From assembly GCA_031255005.1 (NCBI GenBank), contig JAIRTH010000026.1:1-33627 (forward strand): a stretch of DNA of 33,627 bases, given 5' to 3'. Below the pieces are notes generated by a model. It searched no databases, was not told the origin of the DNA, and saw nothing but the letters and a program-made list of their open reading frames with translations. A program made the position numbers and the translations under genes. This DNA is from Puniceicoccales bacterium. GTDB lineage: Bacteria > Verrucomicrobiota > Verrucomicrobiia > Opitutales > LL51. Positions within the stretch are counted from its first letter, which is position 1. Every line of letters starts with the position of its first letter. Below are positions 16,505 through 24,254 of this stretch, piece by piece.

Positions 16505-17278
16505 ATTGTTTCTTTCATTAGGTATGAGTTTTTTCATGCCCAAAAGAAATTCTCGGTTGCCATCGGTGCCAAGGATGGGAGAATCTAGCCTTCCAAAAAA
16601 AATACTGTTTTCAAGGGTATCTAGAGAAAATTTCACCATGGCATTCACTATTTTTTCCTGGAGTAATCGATCTTTGATTACTCCGGCATGTTTATTCGCT
16701 TCCGATTTTCCAGCTTCGAATTGAGGTTTCACAAGGGCTACCAGAATGCCATTGTGAATCAAAAATTTCCAGATATTTTCCAATACAAGCTTCAACGAAA
16801 TGAACGATAGGTCCAGCACGATGATGTCGAATTTGTTAAATGGCAACATGTTAGAGCTAACCGTCCGGGCGTTGACTTTTTCTAAATTTATCATCCTGGG
16901 ATTTTTTTGGAGTTTATAGTGAAGCTGGCCGTGGCCCACATCAATGCCAACGACAGTTTTGGCACCATTCTGCAGGAGACAATCTGAAAATCCTCCGGTG
17001 GATGCTCCCACGTCAAGGCATAGACGATCACGGACTTCAATGTGGAATGTCTCTATAAAATGTGCTAGTTTTTCCCCTGCCCTACTAACAAATCTTGGCG
17101 GCGAATCTATTAGAAAATTTTGATCGAGAGGAAATTTTCTGCTCGGTTTATCCACCACATCATCGGCGGAGGCCCGTACTTTCCCTGCTATTATAAGGAC
17201 TTGGGCCGTGGTTCGACTGGTGGCAAGTCCATTTTTGACCAACAATTCATCGACCCTTAGGAATTTTTCTTTCACCAT
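16499..17278 (-). CDS. tlyA: TlyA family rRNA methyltransferase
   Basis: The 259-residue product combines an N-terminal S4 RNA-binding domain (RVDELLVKNGLATSRTTAQVLI, about residues 8-30) with an FtsJ-like methyltransferase domain. FVSRAGEKL, the SAM-binding LDVGASTGGFSDCLLQNGA, VVGIDVGHGQL, VLDLSFISL and ALVKPQFEAGK are all present, giving the K-D-K-E catalytic set of 2'-O-methyltransferases. TlyA proteins methylate 16S and in some species 23S rRNA, and were once called hemolysins. The ATG directly abuts the stop of the exonuclease gene, so the two are probably coupled. Confidence 0.92.
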   Translation of the reverse strand: MVKEKFLRVDELLVKNGLATSRTTAQVLIIAGKVRASADDVVDKPSRKFPLDQNFLIDSPPRFVSRAGEKLAHFIETFHIEVRDRLCLDVGASTGGFSDCLLQNGAKTVVGIDVGHGQLHYKLQKNPRMINLEKVNARTVSSNMLPFNKFDIIVLDLSFISLKLVLENIWKFLIHNGILVALVKPQFEAGKSEANKHAGVIKDRLLQEKIVNAMVKFSLDTLENSIFFGRLDSPILGTDGNREFLLGMKKLIPNERNNL

Positions 17279-17902
17279 TTATTTTTTTGTAAATTCCCTA
17301 ACTTTTATGAACAGTTCTCTGCTCACCCAGGCGTCGGTGGCGGCATAGATGATTTGTTTTTTTGATAAATTTTCCTGGGACCAGTCGGTGATTTGAGATG
17401 ATTTTGATATTCTGTATTTCAAAAAAATGCCAGCGAGAGTGTTTAGGCCAGTATTTTTTATGTCAAGGGTTTTGGTCAGGTCGCTTATATCCACGAAACC
17501 GGCATCTTTGAAATTGCCAAGTTCCTTCAATTTATTGATGTCGTCTCTTATGGCTATGCCAACTTTTTTTATATGAAGAGATTCGAAGATTGGTCGTAGT
17601 GGTCTTGTGCCATTGGTCTTTGACAATTGGAACAAATACACCGATTTATCTGTGGAAATTTGAACCAGAGAAGGTGGGTAGCTTTCTCCTTTGCGGAAGG
17701 CTGGCCTACTTTCGGTGTCGAAGCCTAACAGGTCATGATTCAATAACAAAGCCACCGCTTGCTTGGCTTCTGCTATGGAATCTATTAAAAAAATTTCCCC
17801 TTGAAATTTAAACAATGGCAATGCGGCCAGCGTTTCCTTGCTGATGCTTTTGCTAAAAGGAAAAATTTTATTTTTTATGGAACGTAATAACTTGCCTAAC
17901 AT
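17279..17902 (-). CDS. RNase D-like DEDDy 3'-5' exonuclease domain protein
   Basis: The 207-residue product consists of a single DEDDy exonuclease domain without the HRDC domains of full RNase D. Exo motifs are LLGFDTESRP (first Asp and Glu, about residues 54-63), IAIRDDINKL (second Asp) and YAATDAWVSRELF (Tyr and last Asp). It is probably a cytoplasmic 3'-5' exonuclease acting on RNA or DNA, and the substrate cannot be told. Upstream, TTTACA and ATTATA boxes with a 17-bp spacer lie 16 bases before the ATG. It is read together with tlyA. Confidence 0.85.
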   Translation of the reverse strand: MLGKLLRSIKNKIFPFSKSISKETLAALPLFKFQGEIFLIDSIAEAKQAVALLLNHDLLGFDTESRPAFRKGESYPPSLVQISTDKSVYLFQLSKTNGTRPLRPIFESLHIKKVGIAIRDDINKLKELGNFKDAGFVDISDLTKTLDIKNTGLNTLAGIFLKYRISKSSQITDWSQENLSKKQIIYAATDAWVSRELFIKVREFTKK

Positions 17903-17962
17903 TTTTACTGATTTTTTATAATTAGTATATATATGATTATGTAAAACCTATAAATGAGTCTT

Positions 17963-18038
17963 TGGTGGAGTCGATCGGATTCGAACCGACGACCTCGTCA
18001 TTGCGAACGACGCGCTCTACCAACTAAGCTACGACCCC
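17963..18038 (-). tRNA. tRNA-Ala (anticodon CGC)
   Basis: The minus-strand sequence folds into a standard 76-nt cloverleaf. It has a seven-pair acceptor stem, a four-pair D stem, a five-pair anticodon stem with loop TTCGCAA, a five-pair T stem with TTCGAAT loop, discriminator A73 and encoded CCA. The anticodon is CGC, reading GCG. The acceptor stem contains G3:U70, the classic alanine identity pair, which supports the assignment. Confidence 0.95.
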
Positions 18039-18050
18039 ACTTCCAGCCTG

Positions 18051-18079
18051 AATAGTCCATTTGCTTGGTTTAAAGTCAA
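18051..18079 (-). promoter_or_regulatory. Promoter of tRNA-Ala
   Basis: On the minus strand TTGACT (18079-18074), a 17-bp spacer and ACTATT (18056-18051) end 12 bases before the tRNA 5' end. Confidence 0.5.
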
Positions 18080-18098
18080 GATTTCGTTATAAAATAAC

Positions 18099-21026
18099 CT
18101 ATATTTTTATCAGCTTACCCAAAAATGTGCTGTATATGTATTTCTCTGGGTTGATGTTAAAGATTTTATTTAAGGCTTGGCCGTAGAGCGTTATTTGGTT
18201 ACAATAGCTTTCAATGAAGTGCCTTTCCTTGGTGGTGATGTCGGTTTTCCAATCGATTATGCGCAGATTATTTTTATTTTTTAGTAACATATCAATTCGG
18301 CCATCGATTAGCGTCGTTTCTTCCTGAGGGAGGAAGAATGAGTATTCGGTTAGGATTAGATCCGAAGAATGGATGAGGGACTGGAATGGTGCGCAATTAA
18401 TCAGCTTATCTACTTCCAATGCAAGGCGTTCATTGTCGATTTCATCTATTATTTTTAGAATAGACCTATTGAAATTTTTTTCGTTCCAATGAACTAAATT
18501 CATGGTTTCGTGCCATAGCAGGCCATAGTTTATTCCCTGCTCATTTCCTTGACCATTTAATTCTTTTGGCGTCATATTTTTTGTGGTGTCGAAGTGATTA
18601 GAGTCGGCCAGACTTGGAGAGATTTTGACATAGGCTAGATAGTCTTGTTCGTTGAGACTGTTAATGCTAATGTGCATATTGTCTCTGGATGTTTCCACTG
18701 CCTTTGGAAGACCACGGGATTCAGGTGGCTTTGCTGGGTGGTGGCAAAATTCGGCTAGATCGTTGAATAATTCAAAACCAGGAGATGCTTCATCGGTTAG
18801 CCTTAGACTATCAGCAGTGGAGCCGGCGGTGGTTTGGAAGATGGCTCGGTCATCGAAGAATATTGCTGTGGATTTTTGTCTTGTAAGTGCCACATATACA
18901 AGACGTTCATCATTTTGACGCGATCTTATTTTTTGCTCATCTTTGTATTTGTTTTCCTGGAGTGCATTCATAGCGATTTTTTGACCAGACCTGGTTTTTA
19001 TTAGCCTTGGAAATGCCGCTTCATGTTGCCTTTTCCCACGGAATAAAAATGGCAATATAACTATCTCCCATTCAAGGCCTTTTGATTTATGGAATGTGTA
19101 TAGCTGCAGGGCGTTTTTATCGATTTTTGGAGGTGGTTGATTTTCCTTCAGAAGATTTTTAAGTGTGTTACAAAATTCCGCCAAAGGAATGTTGTTTATA
19201 TCGGCCTCATTGGCTGCGGTGAGGAGGTGATCCAAGGTTGAAAAAATTTCATCTTCGGAGTTTTGGGATATGGCTAAGATCCTATCTATAAGGTGAAACG
19301 ATAACACTATTTCCTCGATGATTGAACTGATACTTTTGATATAAATTTTCGATCTTAGTATCTCAAGAGCGCTTTCTATCTCGTTGATATTTTCCGCCTT
19401 TTCGGTTTTAAAATGATCTGCGACTATGCTATCTTTTATTGCAAATATTTCGTGCAAAATTCCGGCAAATTCAAAAAAATTATCCGGTTCACAAATACAT
19501 GTCAATAGGGCGGTTGTCCAGGAAAAAATAATACTATCGGCGTAGGTTCGATCCTGGGAGTGCATTTGCATTTTTGGCATAGATTTATCTTGGCAGCATG
19601 CTTCCTTTATCTCTCCCAGCCAAGCTTTTCTAGGACATAGGATGGCGATGTTTGACCAATGAGAGACCTGGAAATTTTCTGGAATTTTATTAGAGAATAG
19701 CGATTTTATGGCCTGGATTTCTGGGTTTAGCTGATTTTCATTTTCCGGCCTATTTTTAACCACTATTTTTGACCAGGGAGTGGGTGTTGGTGAAATTTTT
19801 TCTGAATCCAGTTTTACGAAATCGACCTGGCCGTTTTTCCCATCAAGTATTTTTGGAAAAAAGCTATTTATATTTTCGGCGATATTTTTGCTAAATCTTT
19901 TGGTTATTGAAAAGGTCAACTTAGTCGCTATGTTGTTGTCTATGAGGTCGTTGTGAATTTTTAGATAGGTGGAGACATCGGTGCGATCGCCGTAGATGGA
20001 TTGCTGGGGGTCGCCGACCATACAAAACCTGCCGGTGGTGGGGAATGTTTTGTAATCATTTTCTACCCATCCTTTGTCTATCAGACCCAGCAATAGTTTA
20101 AATTGTTCTGGATCAGTATCTTGGGCTTCGTCAAGAATGATCGAATATTTTTTTGATTTTATTTCCTCATCATAGTTTTGGCCGTGGTACAGAATTTGAT
20201 TAGCCAGTTTTATCAGATCATCGAAGGTCAGTTTGCCTAGATGGAGTCTATAGGCCAGAAAATCATTGTGAATTTTATTCAAGATGTGGCCATAGGTATT
20301 TGCGGCCCAATCAATTAGTGGCATTATTGTGGATTCATAGATTTCCAAAAAATTCTGAGATTTGGTTGAAAGCTCTGGGAATTTATGGCGATATTTTTCG
20401 CCTTTTCCGTTGCCTAACCATTTTTTCAATTCATTTTGAAATCTTGCTATATTTTTGCTTCGGGAGCCGGCTTTGAACGATAGCACGTCATCGCAATTGA
20501 TGTGGGGGAAATTTTTTATACAACCTGTTATAGGAGCGTGACTTAGGTGAAGATATGAACTGTGGATATTTTTGTATTTTATGAAGGTCAATAGGTAATT
20601 TTTCATTGGTTCCGGTAGTCCGGCCAGATAGTCGGTTTCCAGAGAAAAATCGTTCCAAAGTGACGAAATGTCCTGTTCTATTTTGAAATCGGCTCTTAGG
20701 TTCAGTTGCGATAGATTTTCTCTTATTATTTTTGAGGCCAGTTCATGGATTGTTCCAAAAAATACTTTGCGGATTTTTTCGAAAAATTCTTTACCAGTCG
20801 AAGTTCTTTCAATTTCGGCATGGGTGCGCTCAAGTAGTTCTGCTGCAGCTTTTTGCGTATATGTTACCAGGAGCAATTGGTCGGAGTCTTCGAAGAAATT
20901 AGTTATGATTTTTGCGATCCTTTTCACAATGGCCGTTGTTTTGCCGACGCCGGCCGGGGCAATTACAGAGAAGTTTGAGCGATGATCTTCGATGAACTTT
21001 TTTCGACTGGATAAATCTTTATTCAT
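18099..21026 (-). CDS. AddA/RecB-like UvrD-family helicase-nuclease
   Basis: The 975-residue product is a superfamily 1 helicase fused to a C-terminal PD-(D/E)XK nuclease. Helicase motifs are Walker A IAPAGVGKTT (residues about 22-31), LVTYTQKAAAELLERT, ILDEAQDTDPEQF (about 295), MVGDPQQSIYGDR, TFHKSKGLEWEIV and RLVYVALTRQKS. The nuclease domain shows LLWHETMN, LIDGRIDML, IIDWKTD and a final YCNQITLYGQAL, so the His-Asp-Asp/Lys set is intact. This matches AddA of the AddAB double-strand-break resection enzyme. It is somewhat shorter than typical AddA or RecB, and no AddB/RexB partner is in the window. It is the last protein gene of the Bat-containing run, 13 bases after rsmE. Confidence 0.88.
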   Translation of the reverse strand: MNKDLSSRKKFIEDHRSNFSVIAPAGVGKTTAIVKRIAKIITNFFEDSDQLLLVTYTQKAAAELLERTHAEIERTSTGKEFFEKIRKVFFGTIHELASKIIRENLSQLNLRADFKIEQDISSLWNDFSLETDYLAGLPEPMKNYLLTFIKYKNIHSSYLHLSHAPITGCIKNFPHINCDDVLSFKAGSRSKNIARFQNELKKWLGNGKGEKYRHKFPELSTKSQNFLEIYESTIMPLIDWAANTYGHILNKIHNDFLAYRLHLGKLTFDDLIKLANQILYHGQNYDEEIKSKKYSIILDEAQDTDPEQFKLLLGLIDKGWVENDYKTFPTTGRFCMVGDPQQSIYGDRTDVSTYLKIHNDLIDNNIATKLTFSITKRFSKNIAENINSFFPKILDGKNGQVDFVKLDSEKISPTPTPWSKIVVKNRPENENQLNPEIQAIKSLFSNKIPENFQVSHWSNIAILCPRKAWLGEIKEACCQDKSMPKMQMHSQDRTYADSIIFSWTTALLTCICEPDNFFEFAGILHEIFAIKDSIVADHFKTEKAENINEIESALEILRSKIYIKSISSIIEEIVLSFHLIDRILAISQNSEDEIFSTLDHLLTAANEADINNIPLAEFCNTLKNLLKENQPPPKIDKNALQLYTFHKSKGLEWEIVILPFLFRGKRQHEAAFPRLIKTRSGQKIAMNALQENKYKDEQKIRSRQNDERLVYVALTRQKSTAIFFDDRAIFQTTAGSTADSLRLTDEASPGFELFNDLAEFCHHPAKPPESRGLPKAVETSRDNMHISINSLNEQDYLAYVKISPSLADSNHFDTTKNMTPKELNGQGNEQGINYGLLWHETMNLVHWNEKNFNRSILKIIDEIDNERLALEVDKLINCAPFQSLIHSSDLILTEYSFFLPQEETTLIDGRIDMLLKNKNNLRIIDWKTDITTKERHFIESYCNQITLYGQALNKIFNINPEKYIYSTFLGKLIKI

Positions 21027-21039
21027 GGCAGGTTTTTAT

Positions 21040-21777
21040 TCATTCCCGTGGAGTTATTTGGTCAGCTAGGCTTAGTAGGTACAAGGCCGCCGTTTCAGAT
21101 CTTAAGATGTTCTGTGTCAAGGTTATGAATTTAATGTCATTGGTCAGCATCATTTCATATTCTCGTCGGGAAAAATCTCCTTCGGGGCCGACGATTAGAT
21201 TTAGCATCGGTGCACTGCATATTTCTGAATGATAATCCATTAGATGTTTTTTATTAGCATTATATAGGCTTGCGACCAGAGAAATATTTTTGTTATCCTC
21301 TAGGAAAGCTTCGAGGCTCATTGGCTTTGATATTTCTGGGACGAAAGCTTCGCCGGATTGCTTACAAGCTTCTATGGCTATGGCTTTCCAGTGCAGCAAT
21401 TTAGTTTCCGATGATCTGGCATTAAATTTTACATCACTTCTTTCGGTGATCAGCGGTAGAATTTTTGCCACACCCAGGGCTGCCGCATCTCTGATGATTA
21501 GATCCATGGCTTTGTTTTTCAATAGAGCCTGGCATAGTATCAATTTGCTTCTCTTGCAAGTAGTTACTGTCTTTGCAAGGAGTTCAACCTTGTCTCCTAT
21601 TTTGCCGCAGATGCTGGCATTGGCCACTTCACCGTTGCCGTTCATTAGCAACACCGAATCCGACGGTCGGGCTCGAAGTACATTTATCAGATGATGGGAT
21701 TCCCGACTGGAAAGCAGGTACTTTGTGCCGGAAACCAGTTGAGTGTATTCACTTGTAAAACATCGAATGGTTGACAT
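21040..21777 (-). CDS. rsmE: 16S rRNA m3U1498 methyltransferase
   Basis: The 245-residue product has the RsmE layout: an N-terminal PUA-like part with SRESHHLINVLRARPSD, then a SPOUT methyltransferase domain. Diagnostic motifs are LPLITERSDVKF, AIEACKQSGEAFVPEI, LIVGPEGDFSRREYE and the C-terminal ILRSETAALYLL knot. It methylates U1498 of 16S rRNA in the 30S subunit. It lies nine bases after batE, so it probably shares the Bat transcript. Confidence 0.94.
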   Translation of the reverse strand: MSTIRCFTSEYTQLVSGTKYLLSSRESHHLINVLRARPSDSVLLMNGNGEVANASICGKIGDKVELLAKTVTTCKRSKLILCQALLKNKAMDLIIRDAAALGVAKILPLITERSDVKFNARSSETKLLHWKAIAIEACKQSGEAFVPEISKPMSLEAFLEDNKNISLVASLYNANKKHLMDYHSEICSAPMLNLIVGPEGDFSRREYEMMLTNDIKFITLTQNILRSETAALYLLSLADQITPRE

Positions 21778-21786
21778 TATATATGA

Positions 21787-22509
21787 CTAGGCCGGAGGAA
21801 TTATTTGGGCGATGTCAGTATTTTTGACCCATCCGCGTAATCCATTTTTTGCCTTGACATGTATAAAATTATCATTTTGAGCGGATGTTTTGACATATTC
21901 TCCTTCCTTCATCTGGCCAATTTTTGGGCTTTTAGATACCGGCGAGGCCAACAATTCCACTTCATTATTTATCACAATTGCCGACGATAATTCATTGGTG
22001 ACCAATTTGTTAGCTTCCATTAATGTGATGGCGAAAATCGTAACAAATGATCCGGCTATGGTGATATGGATTTTGGAGAATTTTCTGCCGAGGATGGGCA
22101 AGGCAATGAAAAATATTGCTACCCAAAAGGAAATGCAGGCAATGATAAGCCATAGTTTGGCAATTTTACTCTGATGCTGTTCGGTTAAGCCGCTGTCGGA
22201 TTTGTATCCCAATTTATTTCGTATCTCATTTATTTGGCTCAAAACTTTTTTTGACTGATTGATTAGCTTTGCCCTTTCGAAATGCAGTAGCGCTAACCCA
22301 TTATTACCGTTGTGCTTATGTGCCATACCCAAATTAAATAATTTCGCAAAGGAGTAGCCTTCGGAGGCCATGGCTTTCTGATAGGATTCGATGGCCTCGG
22401 CATATTTTCCATTGTTAAAATGTTCATTGCCGTCGAAGAAATTATTTTCGCCGAAAGCTCCTAGGCTCGAAAGCGCGATTAAAGTAAAAAATATAGCTAG
22501 TATTTTCAT
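21787..22509 (-). CDS. batE: BatE-like TPR and SH3-domain membrane protein
   Basis: The 240-residue product has a signal peptide (residues 1-20), two TPR-like units (about 23-95, with NGKYAEAIESYQKAM), two membrane helices (about 120-140 and 150-168) and a C-terminal bacterial SH3 domain (ELLASPVSKSPKIGQMKEGEYVKT ending in GLRGWVKNTD). This arrangement is that of BatE, the last gene of Bacteroides-type aerotolerance clusters. TPR and SH3 parts should face the periplasm. It overlaps batD by four bases. Confidence 0.82.
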   Translation of the reverse strand: MKILAIFFTLIALSSLGAFGENNFFDGNEHFNNGKYAEAIESYQKAMASEGYSFAKLFNLGMAHKHNGNNGLALLHFERAKLINQSKKVLSQINEIRNKLGYKSDSGLTEQHQSKIAKLWLIIACISFWVAIFFIALPILGRKFSKIHITIAGSFVTIFAITLMEANKLVTNELSSAIVINNEVELLASPVSKSPKIGQMKEGEYVKTSAQNDNFIHVKAKNGLRGWVKNTDIAQIIPPA

Positions 22510-24251
22510 TTCTGTCTGCCAAAATTGTTTATAAATTTATCAAATTCCTTGGCCATTTCCTTTGTTTTTTCCATGGTCGGCTGATGGTTACTAAACACAA
22601 CGATTTCGGATTCGCTGAGAAAATTTTTTAACCATGTTTTCGTTTCTTCATCCAACCCAATCTCAATAAAAATTTCGTCAATGTTATGTAAATTCTGATC
22701 GATTTTTTTACCAGAAATCAGTTCAAATTTTTTTGCAATGGATAGTCGGGCATGTTCATAAAATGCCTTGTAATCAGACACTTTTAGTGCGTTTAAAGCT
22801 GCATTATGGGCTTTGAAAAATTCCTCTTTTATGGATGATTTTTTTCTATTGTAGGTGGATTTTTGATTGGTAGAAGAAAATCCCATGCGTACCAGTAAGA
22901 TTGATAGCGTAGAACATATGGCTAAGTTTAACAGCCAGAACCATATGCCGTATAAATTTTGTCTCAGCGATGGGTAATTTGTTGAATCCATATAGATGAT
23001 GGCGTCATCGTAGGTTTTGATTTTTTTTAATTCATTGGTTTTCGGATCGCCGTCATTGTTTGGTTGTGCGAAGTTACCAGATCTAGACACAATGATTTCC
23101 TGATCACCTCCCATGGACACCACTTTGTATTCCTTTGACTTTAGATCGAAGTAGGAAAATTTCAATGTTGGAATTTTGATTTGACCAGTTGTTTTTGGCA
23201 TAATCACGTATTCGAAGGTTTTGGTGCCGTAATGGTTAATTTGGTCGTCGGCGGCGAAGATTGCCTTGGGTGTGTAAACCTTCCAGTGTTCGTTTTCATC
23301 CAGATCTGGGGTTTTGATTCTTGAAAAATTTCCATGGCCTAGAATTTCCACGGTCATGGTAATGGGATCATCCACCAATGCTCGGTCGCTGGATAGTTTT
23401 ACTCTGCCGAGTTTAAAATCACCGATGGCACCGGAAAAATCACTGGGTTGGGAATTGCTTGGCAATGGCTTGATTTCCAATGGGATATTATCGCTCCTCA
23501 AGACCATATTTTTTTCCATCGGAAAGAAGGAAAATTCATATTGCAATATGACAGATATGGGCAGTTCGTAGCTGAATTGATTATTGCCGGATTTTAATGG
23601 AGTGATAACTGTGTTCCAGGAACACAAAGTCTGGTCATTGGCCTGGGAAACCTCGCCGTCGGAAAAGGGGCCGTCGGAAAAGGAATCTCCGATTTTTTTT
23701 GGAATATTATTCTGCAATCTCCATTGGTAGGCAGCGGACATTTTTGCGGTTATTTTGATTGGTATTGATTCTCCCACAAAATGTTCCTGGGTTTTATCAA
23801 ATTCGATATCTATATTGCCCAGGGGATTTTTTTGCGAATTTTGCGAAGAAGTTTTGCTCCCGGTTGTGGATTTTTGGTTGGTTATTTTAATGGTAGCTTC
23901 CGGGATTTCGTAGCTTTCTGAGCCGATGTGGATCTTATAGCTTGGGATGGTCACGGTGCCTGGTTCCAATGGAATAATTGAGTACATTTTCACAGATTTC
24001 TGTGTCACAGTGCCATTTATGCTTGTCATTGTGGTATATTCCTGCATGGAGTTGCCAAATTTTAACCCATGGACCTTTGGAAATTTCACATCTGCATCCG
24101 TTATACCGATGAACTCGATGATATACTTGCTGCTTTCATCCATCGAAATTTCATCCGGATCGAACCGAGCAGTTATTTGCATATTATTGCCCATCGAAAG
24201 CCATGGTTGCAGCAGGCATAAAACTATGAAGAGTTTTTGTATGATTTTCAT
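22506..24251 (-). CDS. batD: BatD-like aerotolerance protein
   Basis: The 581-residue product has an N-terminal signal peptide ending around residue 22. A long beta-rich periplasmic part follows, with the BatD pattern FIGITDADVKFPKV near the start, ITAKMSAAYQW, and a second repeat-like unit with RALVDDPITMTVEILGHGNFSRIKTP. A single membrane helix lies at about residues 435-455, then a helical cytoplasmic tail. BatD is thought to act with the VWA proteins BatA and BatB in envelope stress or oxygen tolerance. Its molecular role is not established. It follows batB/C by three bases and overlaps batE by four. Confidence 0.85.
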   Translation of the reverse strand: MKIIQKLFIVLCLLQPWLSMGNNMQITARFDPDEISMDESSKYIIEFIGITDADVKFPKVHGLKFGNSMQEYTTMTSINGTVTQKSVKMYSIIPLEPGTVTIPSYKIHIGSESYEIPEATIKITNQKSTTGSKTSSQNSQKNPLGNIDIEFDKTQEHFVGESIPIKITAKMSAAYQWRLQNNIPKKIGDSFSDGPFSDGEVSQANDQTLCSWNTVITPLKSGNNQFSYELPISVILQYEFSFFPMEKNMVLRSDNIPLEIKPLPSNSQPSDFSGAIGDFKLGRVKLSSDRALVDDPITMTVEILGHGNFSRIKTPDLDENEHWKVYTPKAIFAADDQINHYGTKTFEYVIMPKTTGQIKIPTLKFSYFDLKSKEYKVVSMGGDQEIIVSRSGNFAQPNNDGDPKTNELKKIKTYDDAIIYMDSTNYPSLRQNLYGIWFWLLNLAICSTLSILLVRMGFSSTNQKSTYNRKKSSIKEEFFKAHNAALNALKVSDYKAFYEHARLSIAKKFELISGKKIDQNLHNIDEIFIEIGLDEETKTWLKNFLSESEIVVFSNHQPTMEKTKEMAKEFDKFINNFGRQK

Positions 24252-24254
24252 GAT

